Assembly (NCBI RefSeq): GCF_011046535.1 | Contig: NZ_CP049257.1 | Location: 868,001 to 932,000, forward strand | Direction: 5' to 3' | Source: Nocardioides anomalus | GTDB taxonomy: Bacteria > Actinomycetota > Actinomycetes > Propionibacteriales > Nocardioidaceae | DNA: 64,000 bases | Part shown: positions 10,299 through 18,746 of the stretch, in pieces | How the letters are laid out: the number at the start of each line of letters is the position of its first letter | Position numbering within the stretch: the first letter of the stretch is position 1 | Notes under the pieces: generated by a model | Seen by the model: the letters and a program-made list of their open reading frames with translations, nothing else | The model's database searches: none | What the model was told of the DNA's origin: nothing | Made by a program: the position numbers and the translations under genes

Positions 10299-10703
10299 TC
10301 AGCGCGGGCCGGGGGCCTGGTCGAAGTGGTTGACCATGAACTGGGCGGCGTGGGTGACGTACTCCCAGAACTGCGTGTCCTGCTCCGGGCTCAGCAGCCC
10401 GGCCCGCACCGCCTCGTCGAGCCCGGCCCGGAAGTGCGTGAGCCAGTGGTCCTTGGCGGTCGGGGTGACCGCGAACGGTGCGTGCCGCATCCGCAGCCGC
10501 GGGTGGCCGCGGCCGTCGGAGTACGTCGTGGGGCCGCCCCAGTACTGCACCAGGAAGTCGCGGAAGCGCTCCTCGGCCGGACCGAGGTCCTCCTCGGGGT
10601 AGAGCGGGCGGAGCACCGGGTCCTCGGCCACGCCCGCGTAGAAACGGCCGACGATGAGGCGGATCGTCTCGTAGCCGCCGATCTCGTCGTAGAAGGTGCT
10701 CAC
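10299..10703 (-). CDS. Group II truncated haemoglobin (trHbO-like)
   Basis: A 134-residue globin. Visible features are FYAGVAEDPVLRPLYPEEDL, the CD/E region FLVQYWGGPTTYSDGRGHPRL, the proximal His in LRMRHAPF (about residue 74) and the group II Trp G8 in DHWLTHF (about residue 87). Such proteins bind O2 and NO and often protect against oxidative or nitrosative stress. Start is GTG at 10703, since the family begins at this point. It is divergent from an osmC-like gene only 34 bp away, which suggests shared stress control. Confidence 0.92.
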   Translation of the reverse strand: MSTFYDEIGGYETIRLIVGRFYAGVAEDPVLRPLYPEEDLGPAEERFRDFLVQYWGGPTTYSDGRGHPRLRMRHAPFAVTPTAKDHWLTHFRAGLDEAVRAGLLSPEQDTQFWEYVTHAAQFMVNHFDQAPGPR

Positions 10704-10737
10704 CGACCCATTCTGACGGCCTGCCAAACTCGGCGGC

Positions 10738-11163
10738 ATGGCAACCACTCGCAAGGCAGAGACCACCTGGCAGGGCTCGCTGTTCGAGGGCGCGGGCAGC
10801 GTCGAGCTGCAGTCCTCGGGCATCGGCACGTACGACGTGACCTGGGCGTCGCGCGCGGAGGACGCGAACGGCAAGACCAGCCCCGAGGAGCTCATCGCGG
10901 CCGCCCACTCGGCGTGCTTCTCGATGGCCTTCTCCAACGGCCTGGCCAAGGCCGGGACCCCGCCCACCGAGCTCAAGACCTCGGCCGAGGTCGACTTCGT
11001 GCCCGGCACCGGCATCACCGAGATCCGGCTGACCGTGCGCGGCACCGTCGACGGCATCAGCGAGGAGGACTTCGTGGCCGCGGCCGAGGACGCCAAGGCC
11101 AACTGCCCGGTCAGCCAGGCGCTGGCCGGCACGACGATCACCCTCGACGCAGCGCTGGCCTGA
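10738..11163 (+). CDS. OsmC/Ohr-family peroxiredoxin
   Basis: A 141-residue OsmC-type thiol peroxidase that reduces organic hydroperoxides. The two catalytic cysteines are in AAAHSACFSMAFS (Cys60) and KANCPVSQAL (Cys123), with the family spacing. Length is normal. It starts at ATG 10738, back to back with the truncated haemoglobin gene. It ends two bases from the convergent mscS-like gene. Confidence 0.93.
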   Translation: MATTRKAETTWQGSLFEGAGSVELQSSGIGTYDVTWASRAEDANGKTSPEELIAAAHSACFSMAFSNGLAKAGTPPTELKTSAEVDFVPGTGITEIRLTVRGTVDGISEEDFVAAAEDAKANCPVSQALAGTTITLDAALA

Positions 11164-11164
11164 G

Positions 11165-12208
11165 TCAGACCCGGTCGTCGGCCGGCTCGCCCGGCCCCTG
11201 CTCCGGCGGGGTGCCGGGCGGGTGCGGCCGCCCGTCGCGGTGCCAGACCACCCGCTGCGGGAACGGCATCTCGATGCCCTCGTGGTCGAAGCGCGCCTTG
11301 ATCCGCTGGCGCAGCTCGCGGCCGATGCCCCACTGCTCGAGCGGCTGGGTCTTGACCAGCACGCGCAGCGTCACCGAGTCCGCCGACAGCGCCTCGACGC
11401 CGGTCACCTCCGGCTCCTCGATGATGAGCGAGCGGTAGTCGTCGTCCTCCCACAGGTCGCGGGCGACCTCCTGCAGGACCCGCTTCACGCGACCCAGCTC
11501 CTCGTCGTACCCGACGCCGACGTCGATCACCGCACGCGACCAGTTCTGGCTCTGGTTGCCCACGCGCAGGATCTCGCCGTTGGGGACGTACCAGACCGTG
11601 CCGTCCAGCGAGCGCAGCCGCGTCACCCGCAGGCTGACCGCCTCCACCGTGCCGCTGGCCTCGCCGACGTCGACCACGTCGCCGACCCCGAACTGGTCCT
11701 CGAAGATCAAGAAGATGCCGGACAGGAAGTCCTTCACCAGCGACTGGGCGCCGAAGCCGAGCGCGATGCCGATGATCCCGGCGCTGGCGATGATCGGGGC
11801 GATGTTGACGCCGACCTGGCTCAGGATCATGGTCCCGAAGATCGCCACCAGCACACCGGTGATCACGCTCTTGAGCAGGTCGCCCATGGTCTTGGCCCGC
11901 TGCACCCGCCGGGTCTGGGCGGCCAGGTCGCGCAGCTCCTGGGTGTGGGTCTGCTCCTGGTGGCGCCGGCGGCGCGAGAACCGGCTGACCCGGTCGGGGA
12001 GGACCCCCTCCTCGGCGCCGGCGACGATCCGGTCCACGACCCGGTGGGCCACGAAGCGCACCACCAGCCCCAGCACCACCAGGCCGAGGACGGCCAGGGG
12101 CAGGCCGATGAAGGCGTCGGCCAGGTTGGCCAGGGTCGCGTTGCCGGTCCTGTCGTCCACCCAGTTGCAGAGCGACTCGTCCGGCTGGCACGGGCTGCTC
12201 AGGAACAT
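11165..12208 (-). CDS. Small-conductance mechanosensitive channel (MscS family)
   Basis: A 347-residue channel. The N-terminal part has hydrophobic segments at about 30-52 (FIGLPLAVLGLVVLGLVVRF) and about 120-170. The pore-lining TM3 and beta-domain region reads GIALGFGAQSLVKDFLSGIF, then EDQFGVGDVVDVGEASGTVE and the MscS hallmark PNGEILRVGNQS. It releases osmolytes on hypo-osmotic shock. ATG at 12208 gives a normal family start; the longer open frame upstream covers other genes. Confidence 0.93.
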   Translation of the reverse strand: MFLSSPCQPDESLCNWVDDRTGNATLANLADAFIGLPLAVLGLVVLGLVVRFVAHRVVDRIVAGAEEGVLPDRVSRFSRRRRHQEQTHTQELRDLAAQTRRVQRAKTMGDLLKSVITGVLVAIFGTMILSQVGVNIAPIIASAGIIGIALGFGAQSLVKDFLSGIFLIFEDQFGVGDVVDVGEASGTVEAVSLRVTRLRSLDGTVWYVPNGEILRVGNQSQNWSRAVIDVGVGYDEELGRVKRVLQEVARDLWEDDDYRSLIIEEPEVTGVEALSADSVTLRVLVKTQPLEQWGIGRELRQRIKARFDHEGIEMPFPQRVVWHRDGRPHPPGTPPEQGPGEPADDRV

Positions 12209-12253
12209 GGGCCCCAGGCTCTCAGAACGGCCCGAGGTCGATACCCTGGGGCG

Positions 12254-12556
12254 GTGACCCTCTCGCCGAGCGCCATCGCCGCCCTCGTCCCCATGGACGT
12301 GCCCGTGGGGTGGAGCGACCCGAAGGACGTGAACATGGTCCACGCCCTGCTGGTGCTGGGCGGGATCCCGCTGCTGCTGTTCCTCTCGATCGCGGTCGCG
12401 GTCTACCTCCCCTCGCTGCTGCGCGGTGAGCGGATCGCCCCGGGCCAGCCCCCGGTCGAGAACCAGTGGATCGGCGGCCCCCGCACCGGCACCGCCGAGC
12501 TGACCAGCCGCGAGACCGCGGACTCCGACTCGGGCGGTGCCAGTGGCCGCTGGTGA
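12254..12556 (+). CDS. Small single-pass membrane protein
   Basis: A 100-residue protein with one hydrophobic helix at about 29-52 (HALLVLGGIPLLLFLSIAVA), a short N-terminal segment with VPVGWSDPKDVN, and a hydrophilic Ser/Thr/Asp-rich tail. Start is GTG at 12254. Its 3' end overlaps the DUF5130 gene by 20 bp, so the pair is probably co-translated. I know of similar unnamed proteins next to DUF5130 genes in actinobacteria. Function unknown. Confidence 0.78.
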   Translation: MTLSPSAIAALVPMDVPVGWSDPKDVNMVHALLVLGGIPLLLFLSIAVAVYLPSLLRGERIAPGQPPVENQWIGGPRTGTAELTSRETADSDSGGASGRW

Positions 12557-12935
12557 GCTGAGCGGGCGGCTCAACGCCCACGACCGGGTGGCCCTCGACG
12601 AGACCATCCGCCGCGCCGAGCAGCTCTCGCGCGCGGAGTTCTCGGTCTTCGTCGGCCACGCCGAGGGCGACCCCCGCGCGTACGCCGAGAGCCTGCACGC
12701 GACCCTCGTCGCCCCGGCCCGCAGCGTCCTGGTCCTCGTCGACCCCGACGCCCGCGCCCTCGAGGTCGTCACCGGCAGCGCCGTGCGCCGCACGCTGCGC
12801 GACCCGCAGGTCGAGCTCGCCGTGGCGCAGATGCAGTCGTTCTTCGCCCAGGGCGAGCTCGTGGCAGGCCTGCGGCGCGGGATCCAGATGCTGGCGGAGC
12901 ACGCCCGGGCGCCGCAGACCCTGCACGCGGAGTAG
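12537..12935 (+). CDS. DUF5130 family protein
   Basis: A 132-residue protein without membrane segments. The core (LDETIRRAEQLSRAEFSVFV, then SVLVLVDPDARALEVVTG) is like the TPM-type fold, and the length fits actinobacterial DUF5130 proteins. The ATG/GTG region at 12537 overlaps the preceding membrane-protein gene, suggesting the two act together at the membrane. Biochemical function is not known. Confidence 0.8.
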   Translation: MPVAAGELSGRLNAHDRVALDETIRRAEQLSRAEFSVFVGHAEGDPRAYAESLHATLVAPARSVLVLVDPDARALEVVTGSAVRRTLRDPQVELAVAQMQSFFAQGELVAGLRRGIQMLAEHARAPQTLHAE

Positions 12936-13004
12936 ACCTTCCGAGCACTTTCGGTTTGGTCTGGGTGCTTCGTCTCGTGGTGCGGCTCTCGGGGTTCCGG
13001 CCGC

Positions 13005-13176
13005 CTGTGGACTGACCCGGCCTCCGCCTGACCGCAGCCCCCTCACCGAACGCAACCGACGCCGTGTTGCACGCGACTGCTTCCAGCCCCATTACGTCTC
13101 GTGTGCGTGCCCCACGCCGCGGGTCTAGCGTTCGGCGAGGGGGCTGCGGTCCGGCGGTGGCCGGGTCAGCCCACAG
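13005..13176. repeat. Inverted repeat, 49-bp arms, 74-bp spacer
   Basis: The left arm 13005-13053 and right arm 13128-13176 are reverse complements with 45 of 49 positions matching. The arms begin CTGTGG and end CCGAACGC (left arm sense). The 74-bp spacer shows weaker continuation of the symmetry. The element lies in a 697-bp gene-free gap (12936-13632) between DUF5130 and pepN. Short open frames here arise from the symmetry and have no ribosome-binding sites. Confidence 0.9.
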
Positions 13177-13267
13177 CCGGCCTGGTTCGGCGGCGGCAAC
13201 GTCTCGCCTCCGCCTTCACGGGTGGGTGGGGGTGTGGTGCGGGGTCCCGCGGCCGGCGCCGCCGAGA

Positions 13268-13343
13268 ACTTGTAACGCGCAGTTATCGGATCTTCCGACC
13301 CGTTGCAACGGGTCGGAAGATCCCGTAACTGAGCGTTACAAGT
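13268..13343. repeat. 76-bp near-perfect palindrome
   Basis: The sequence from ACTTGTAACG at 13268 to CGTTACAAGT at 13343 is symmetrical about 13305/13306 (centre CGTTGCAACG). 35 of 38 arm positions pair, with no loop beyond what turning requires. It lies in the gene-free gap before pepN. It could form a very stable cruciform or RNA hairpin. Confidence 0.93.
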
Positions 13344-13439
13344 GCGTGGAGGCGGACCGCAGCGTGGTCGCCAGAGGCGGCCGCGCATTGCGGGCGGGGC
13401 GTGCCCCGCCCTCGAGCGCGTCTTACCGCCCCGACCGGG

Positions 13440-13524
13440 TCCCGCTGTCAAGGACGAACTCCCGACGGCCGAAGGCCCCCGCAGTTCGCCGCTCGCGGCG
13501 CCGAAGGCGTCCTTGACAGCGGGA
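13440..13524. repeat. Inverted repeat, 17-bp perfect arms
   Basis: TCCCGCTGTCAAGGACG at 13440-13456 is exactly reverse-complemented at 13508-13524. Outward symmetry resumes after a four-base offset (CCCCGAC on both flanks). The 51-bp spacer is itself partly self-complementary. It is the third symmetrical element in the same gene-free gap. The rest of the gap, 13525-13632, shows nothing I recognise. Confidence 0.85.
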
Positions 13525-13632
13525 GTCGGGGTGGTGAGCGCGCGGCCGCTACGCAATTGATCCCGGCACGAGCAAGAACCGTCGAGGTCAGCAGGAGCCC
13601 AGCACGAAGACCACAGGCCCGGACGAAGAAAC

Positions 13633-16176
13633 CTAGCCCTGAGCGTCCCGCGCCTGAGCCCTCAGCGCCCGGGCCACGTCGTCGCGGCCTTCGCGCACGT
13701 ACCGCTTGGCCGCGGGGTTCGCCGGTGAGCTCTCGAGCCACGCGTCGATCCGGTCGAGGAGGCGCTGGGAGGCCAGGTGCTTGGGGAAGATGTACTCCAG
13801 CGCCGTGCTCGCGCGCTGGGTGCCCTTCTCCTCCCACATGGTGTCGGCGGCGGTGAGGTACTTCTCGACGTACGGCTCGAGGACGTCGTCCTGGCCGTAG
13901 GCCTGGAAGGCCAGCACGATCGAGCGCTGGGTCTCGTTGGGGACGTCGTCGCGGACCATGGCCAGCTCCCAGGCCTCGGCCTTGGCCTCGGCGGTGGGGC
14001 GCAGGGTGCGGGCGGAGGCGGCGTGCTCCTTGCCGCTGATGGTGTTGTCGCGGGCGAGCTCCTCGTCGATGCGGGCGGCGTCGGCGCGGCCGTTCTTGGC
14101 CAGGGCCGAGAGCATCGTCCAGCGCAGGTCGGTGTCGACCGCGAGGCCCTCGATCTCGAAGGAGCCGTCGAGGAGGCCCTCGAGGTCGCTCAGGGCCTGG
14201 TCGGAGTGGGCGGCGCCGGCGTACGCGCGGGCGAAGGAGAGCTGGTGGTCGCTGCCGGGGTCGGCGGTGGTCAGCAGCTCGCGCAGGCCGGACTCCCAGC
14301 GGGCGCGGAGCTCGGCGCGGTGCTCGGGGGCGGAGTACTGGGTGACGGCCTGGGCGGCGTACCCGGGGATGCGGGCCACGCCGAAGGCGTCGGTCTCCGA
14401 GGCGATGCCCGAGAGCACGAGGGTGACGAAGGCGGAGGCCGACATCTCCGCGTCGCGGGTCATGTCCCAGGCGGCGCCCCAGCACAGGGCGCGGGCCAGC
14501 GAGTCGTCGATGGTCTCGATGCTGGTGACCACGGTCTGCAGCGAGCGGTCGTCGAGGCGGATCTTGGCGTAGGCCAGGTCGCCCTCGTTGAGCAGCAGCA
14601 GGTCGGGCTGCTTCTCGCCGACCAGCTGCGGGACGTCGGTGGCCTCGCCCTCGACGTCGATCTCGAACGAGGTACGACGCACCAGCCGGCCGTCGACCTT
14701 GTCGTAGAGCCCGAGGCCGAGCCGGTGCCGGCGGAGCGTCGGGTAGTCGGCGGCCGCCGACTGGGTGACGGCGAAGGAGGAGTACGCGCCGGACTCGTCG
14801 AGCTCGAAGGAGGAGGCGAGGGTGTTCACGCCCGAGGTCTGCAGCCACTCCTGGGCCCACGACTCGAGCTCGCGGCCGCTGGACTTCTCCAGGGCCATGA
14901 GCAGGTCCTTGAACTCGGCGTTGCCGAACGCGAAGTCCTGGAAGTAGCCGCGCAGGCCCTCGAGGAAGGACTCCAGGCCGACCCAGGCCACCAGCTGCTT
15001 GAGCACCGAGGCGCCCTTGGCGTAGGTGATGCCGTCGAAGTTGACCTCGACCGCCTGGAGGTCGTGGTTGTCGGCGGCGATCGGGTGCGTGCTGGGCAGC
15101 TGGTCCTGGCGGTAGGCCCAGTTCTTGCGGGCGTTGGTGAAGCCGGTCCAGGCCTCGGTGAACTCGGTGGCGTTGACGGCGGCGTGGTAGCACGCCCACT
15201 CGGCGAACGACTCGTTGAGCCAGAGGTCGTCCCACCACTTCATGGTCACCAGGTCGCCGAACCACATGTGCGCCATCTCGTGGAGGACCACCTCGGCGCG
15301 GAACTCGTAGAACGAGCGGTCCTGGCGGCTGCGGGGGAGGTACTCGTCGCGCAGCGTCACGCAGCCGGCGTTCTCCATCGCGCCCATGTTGTACTCCGGC
15401 ACGAACAGCTGGTCGTACTTGCCGAAGGGGTAGGGGTAGCCGAACTGCTCCTCGAAGTAGGCGAAGCCCTGCTCGGTGATCTTGAACAGCTCGTCGGCGT
15501 CGAGGTGCTCGACCAGGGACTGGCGGCAGTAGAGGCCGAGCGGGATCTCCTGGGTGGCGCCGCGGTAGGTGCGGTGCACGGCGTGGTACTCACCGGCCAC
15601 CAGTGCGGTGACGTACGTCGACATCGGGTCGGCCGGCGCGAACGCCCACGTCGCGGTGCCGTCACCGCGGTCGGTGGGCTCGGGGGAGGCGGCGTTGGAG
15701 ACGACCGCCCAGTGGCTCGGCGCGGTGACCGTCCACTGCGCCGGCGCCTTGAGGTCGGGCTGCTCGAAGGTGGTGTAGACGCGGCGGGCGTCCGGCACCT
15801 CGAACTGGCTGTAGAGGTAGACCCTGTCGTCGACCGGGTCGACGAAGCGGTGCAGGCCCTCGCCGGTGTGGGAGTAGGTGCAGTCGGCCCTCACGACCAG
15901 GGTGTTCTCGGCCTGGAGCCCGCTCAGGGCGATCCGGCTGCCGTCGTAGGCCGACACGTCGACGCTCTCGCCGTTCAGGGTGATCTCGTGGACGGTCGCG
16001 TCCACCAGGTCGGCGAAGGTGGAGCCGCCGGTCTCACGGCTGCTGAAGACGATGGTCGTGGTGGAGCCGAAGTGGGTGTCGCCGGTCGTCAGGTCCAGGT
16101 CGATGGAGTACGACGCGACGTCGAGGAGCGCGGCGCGGGTGGCCGCCTCGTCCCGCGTGAGGTTGGTTCCAGGCAT
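13633..16176 (-). CDS. pepN: Aminopeptidase N (M1 family)
   Basis: An 847-residue zinc aminopeptidase. The substrate motif GAMENAG is at about residue 264 and the zinc site HEMAH at about 298, followed by WWDDLWLNESFAEW, whose Glu is the third zinc ligand. The C-terminal ERAP1-like helical domain ends in RALRAQARDAQG. Length fits actinobacterial PepN. It trims N-terminal residues of peptides in the cytosol. ATG at 16176 begins MPGTNLTRDEA, the family start. Confidence 0.96.
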   Translation of the reverse strand: MPGTNLTRDEAATRAALLDVASYSIDLDLTTGDTHFGSTTTIVFSSRETGGSTFADLVDATVHEITLNGESVDVSAYDGSRIALSGLQAENTLVVRADCTYSHTGEGLHRFVDPVDDRVYLYSQFEVPDARRVYTTFEQPDLKAPAQWTVTAPSHWAVVSNAASPEPTDRGDGTATWAFAPADPMSTYVTALVAGEYHAVHRTYRGATQEIPLGLYCRQSLVEHLDADELFKITEQGFAYFEEQFGYPYPFGKYDQLFVPEYNMGAMENAGCVTLRDEYLPRSRQDRSFYEFRAEVVLHEMAHMWFGDLVTMKWWDDLWLNESFAEWACYHAAVNATEFTEAWTGFTNARKNWAYRQDQLPSTHPIAADNHDLQAVEVNFDGITYAKGASVLKQLVAWVGLESFLEGLRGYFQDFAFGNAEFKDLLMALEKSSGRELESWAQEWLQTSGVNTLASSFELDESGAYSSFAVTQSAAADYPTLRRHRLGLGLYDKVDGRLVRRTSFEIDVEGEATDVPQLVGEKQPDLLLLNEGDLAYAKIRLDDRSLQTVVTSIETIDDSLARALCWGAAWDMTRDAEMSASAFVTLVLSGIASETDAFGVARIPGYAAQAVTQYSAPEHRAELRARWESGLRELLTTADPGSDHQLSFARAYAGAAHSDQALSDLEGLLDGSFEIEGLAVDTDLRWTMLSALAKNGRADAARIDEELARDNTISGKEHAASARTLRPTAEAKAEAWELAMVRDDVPNETQRSIVLAFQAYGQDDVLEPYVEKYLTAADTMWEEKGTQRASTALEYIFPKHLASQRLLDRIDAWLESSPANPAAKRYVREGRDDVARALRAQARDAQG

Positions 16177-16239
16177 GGGGGCGATCCTGCCACCCGGGCT
16201 GTGAGCGGGACCACGTCAGGGGCACGGCAGGATGCAGAC

Positions 16240-17385
16240 GTGACCGGATCGGGACCTCGTCATGATCCCGCGCCGGGGAGGGTCCGCGAGGTGGCGCTGG
16301 TGTTCCTGCGCCTGGGCGTCGTGGCCTTCGGCGGCCCGGCCGCGCACATCGCGATGATGCGCGAGGAGCTGGTCCGCCGCCGCGGCTGGGTGAGCGACGA
16401 GCGGTTCGTGGACCTGATGGGGGCCACCAACCTGATCCCCGGCCCCAACTCCACCGAGCTGGCCATCCACCTGGGCCACGAGCGGGCGCGCTGGCGCGGG
16501 CTCGTGCTGGCCGGGGTGCTCTTCATCCTCCCCGCCGCGCTCATCGTCACCGGACTGGCCTGGCTGTACGTCGAGCACGGGGACACCCCCGCCTTCGACG
16601 GCGTGCTGTACGGCGTGGTGCCGGTCGTGGTGGCCATCATCGTCTGGGCCCTGGTCCCGCTGGTGCGGACCGTGGTGAGGTCGGCCTTCCTGGCCGTGCT
16701 GCTGGTGGCCGGGCTGGCGGCGTACCTCCTCGGGGTCAACGAGCTGGTCGTGCTCTTCGGCGGCGCCGCGGTGGCCGTGCTGGTCCACGTCCTGGTCCGG
16801 CTGCGGGGCACGCACGGGGTCGCGCTGGCCGCCCTGCCGGTCTTCGCCGACCCGAGCGCCGGCCAGCTGGCGACGCTGTTCGCGACGATGCTCAAGATCG
16901 GGGCGGTGCTCTACGGCTCCGGCTACGTGCTGCTGGCCTTCCTCGAGGGCGACTTCGTCGACCGGCTGGGCTGGATCACCCACGACCAGCTGCTCGACGC
17001 GATCTCGGTGGGCCAGGTGACGCCCGGACCGGTCTTCACCACCGCGACGTTCGTGGGCTACCTGGTGGCGGGACTGCCCGGGGCGTTCCTGGCCACGGTG
17101 GGGATCTTCCTGCCGTCGTTCGTCTTCGTCGGGCTGCTCACCCGGCTGGCCGGCTGGCTGCGCTCGCGGGACTGGACCTCCGCGCTGCTGGACGGGCTGA
17201 ACGCCACCGCGCTGGCCCTCATGGCCGGCGTCTCCTGGACGCTCGGGCGCGACGCGCTGGTGGACGGGTGGACCGTCGCGCTCTTTGCGATGACCCTGGT
17301 GCTGCTGTGGCGCACGCGGCTCAACTCCGGCTGGTACGTCGCCGCCGGTGCGGTCGCCGGAATACTCGTGCACACGACGGGTTAG
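16240..17385 (+). CDS. chrA: Chromate transporter ChrA (two-domain)
   Basis: A 381-residue polytopic membrane protein of the CHR family with two homologous halves. The N-terminal half has FLRLGVVAFGGPAAHIAMM and MGATNLIPGPNSTELAIHLG; the C-terminal half has LYGSGYVLLAFLEGDFVD and AISVGQVTPGPVFTTATFVG. The paired PGP motifs are typical. It exports chromate by exchange or proton coupling in characterised members, but other anions are possible. GTG at 16240 is chosen because the family starts just after it; it faces pepN divergently with a 63-bp gap. Confidence 0.93.
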   Translation: MTGSGPRHDPAPGRVREVALVFLRLGVVAFGGPAAHIAMMREELVRRRGWVSDERFVDLMGATNLIPGPNSTELAIHLGHERARWRGLVLAGVLFILPAALIVTGLAWLYVEHGDTPAFDGVLYGVVPVVVAIIVWALVPLVRTVVRSAFLAVLLVAGLAAYLLGVNELVVLFGGAAVAVLVHVLVRLRGTHGVALAALPVFADPSAGQLATLFATMLKIGAVLYGSGYVLLAFLEGDFVDRLGWITHDQLLDAISVGQVTPGPVFTTATFVGYLVAGLPGAFLATVGIFLPSFVFVGLLTRLAGWLRSRDWTSALLDGLNATALALMAGVSWTLGRDALVDGWTVALFAMTLVLLWRTRLNSGWYVAAGAVAGILVHTTG

Positions 17386-17393
17386 AGAAGGAC

Positions 17394-18002
17394 GTGGCCA
17401 CTGACGACGTTGACTTCTGGTTCGACCCGCTCTGCCCGTTCGCCTGGATCACCTCCCGCACGGTGCTCGAGGTCGAGCAGGTCCGCGACATCAAGGTGAC
17501 CTGGCGCATCATGAGCCTGGCCTACCTCAACGAGGACAAGGACATCTCCGACGACTACCGCGCGCTGCTGAAGGACGCCTGGCAGCCGGTCCGCGTGTGC
17601 ATGGCGGTCGAGCAGGAGTACGGCCAGGAGAAGCTGGCCGAGCTCTACACCGCCCTCGGCACCCGCAAGCACAACGGCGGCGCGGAGAAGCTGGACCGCG
17701 GGCTCATCGAGGACGCGCTGTCCGAGGCGGGGCTCTCCACCGAGCTCGCCGACCGGATGGACGACGACTCGCTGGACGACGCGATCCGCACGTCCCACCA
17801 CGAGGGCATGGACCAGGTCGGCTACGACGTCGGCACGCCCACGATCGCCATCAACGGGCACGCCTTCTTCGGCCCGGTGCTGACCCGGATCCCGCGCGGC
17901 GAGGACGCCGGCAAGATCTGGGACGGCGCGGTGGCGCTCAGCGCGTTCCCGTACTTCGCCGAGCTCAAGCGGACCCGCGAGTCCGAGCTGCACTTCGACT
18001 GA
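17394..18002 (+). CDS. Mycothiol-dependent nitroreductase-like DsbA-family protein (Rv2466c type)
   Basis: A 202-residue thioredoxin-fold protein with a helical insertion. The active site is in DFWFDPLCPFAWITSR, with Cys at residue 14; the position three residues later is Ala, so it is a one-cysteine site. The cis-Pro loop is GTPTIAINGHAFFGPVL. Rv2466c-like proteins of mycolic and other actinobacteria reduce nitro compounds and hydrogen peroxide with mycothiol. Start is GTG at 17394 after an AGAAGGA site, 8 bp past chrA, so probably one operon. Confidence 0.87.
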   Translation: MATDDVDFWFDPLCPFAWITSRTVLEVEQVRDIKVTWRIMSLAYLNEDKDISDDYRALLKDAWQPVRVCMAVEQEYGQEKLAELYTALGTRKHNGGAEKLDRGLIEDALSEAGLSTELADRMDDDSLDDAIRTSHHEGMDQVGYDVGTPTIAINGHAFFGPVLTRIPRGEDAGKIWDGAVALSAFPYFAELKRTRESELHFD

Positions 18003-18005
18003 GGT

Positions 18006-18692
18006 CTAGCTGGTCGCAGCCGTCGTCGCGGCGGTCGACGCCACCACGGCGCCGACCGTCGCCGCGGTGGCGGCGTCGACGGCGTCCTTGACCGCCCTGG
18101 CTGCCCACTGGCCCTCGGCGATCTGCTTCGCTCGCTGGTTGAGCTCGCGCTTCTTCGCTCCGGTGTCGGGGACCACCGCCTGGTGGGCCTGGTCCACCGC
18201 AGCCAGCAGGGCGATGAGGGCGCCGGTGCGCTGGTCCGGGTCCTGGCCCTCGACCAGCGCGCTCGCCACCGCGCGGCGTACGCCGTCCTCGTGCGTGGAG
18301 TCCCTGGTCGGCCAGGTGGTGCGTGGGAAGAGCCCGAGCACCTTGCCGTCCTTGCGCTCGATCACGCCGCGTTCGGCCAGCCGGGTGGCCAGGCGCTCCT
18401 CGAGCCCCTTGCCGATCCGCCCGACCAGGTCGCTGGCCGCCCGGTCCTTCTCGGCGATGGTGGCCAGCGCGTCGGCTAGCACCGGGTCGAGGTCGGCGGG
18501 CGCCTCGCCGGCCGGGTGGACCTTGTCGGTCCTCCACCTCGACCTGTTCTCGTCCACCGTCACCAGCCCGGCCACCGCCAGCTCGGCCAGCACCGCGCCA
18601 CCCAGCAGCACGTCGGTCGAGCCCCACGACGAGACGGTTCCCTTCACGTTGTCGAGGAGCAGGAGCAGCAGGTCCTCCGCGATCAGCGTCAC
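18006..18692 (-). CDS. GPP34 (GOLPH3-like) family protein
   Basis: A 228-residue, mostly helical protein. The opening LIAEDLLLLLLDNVKGTV and the following LLGGAVLAELAVAGLVTVDE are the GPP34 signature. The middle DRAASDLVGRIGKGLEERLA and the Ala-rich C-terminus also fit. Eukaryotic relatives bind phosphatidylinositol-4-phosphate; bacterial members are common in actinobacteria without a fixed role. Start is GTG at 18692. Convergent with the preceding gene by 3 bp. Confidence 0.88.
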   Translation of the reverse strand: MTLIAEDLLLLLLDNVKGTVSSWGSTDVLLGGAVLAELAVAGLVTVDENRSRWRTDKVHPAGEAPADLDPVLADALATIAEKDRAASDLVGRIGKGLEERLATRLAERGVIERKDGKVLGLFPRTTWPTRDSTHEDGVRRAVASALVEGQDPDQRTGALIALLAAVDQAHQAVVPDTGAKKRELNQRAKQIAEGQWAARAVKDAVDAATAATVGAVVASTAATTAATS

Positions 18693-18746
18693 CCTCCGAA
18701 CGTATCTGCGTCGCCCACCAGACACACCCCTCCCTAGGATCACACC

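Noticed and set aside
10299..12191. A 630-residue frame ending in the globin, which might look like a fusion
   Set aside because: Everything before the GTG at 10703 is antisense to osmC or overlaps mscS in the wrong frame and lacks domain character; the globin is complete alone.
13064..13560. Several small open frames on both strands in the gap before pepN
   Set aside because: They encode near-identical peptides on opposite strands because the DNA is palindromic; no Shine-Dalgarno sequences and no recognisable protein.
13777..17385. A 1202-residue plus-strand open frame
   Set aside because: Its first two thirds lie antisense to pepN and have the Val/Gly/Leu/Ala/His-rich look of a GC-rich shadow; only the last 381 codons (chrA) are real.
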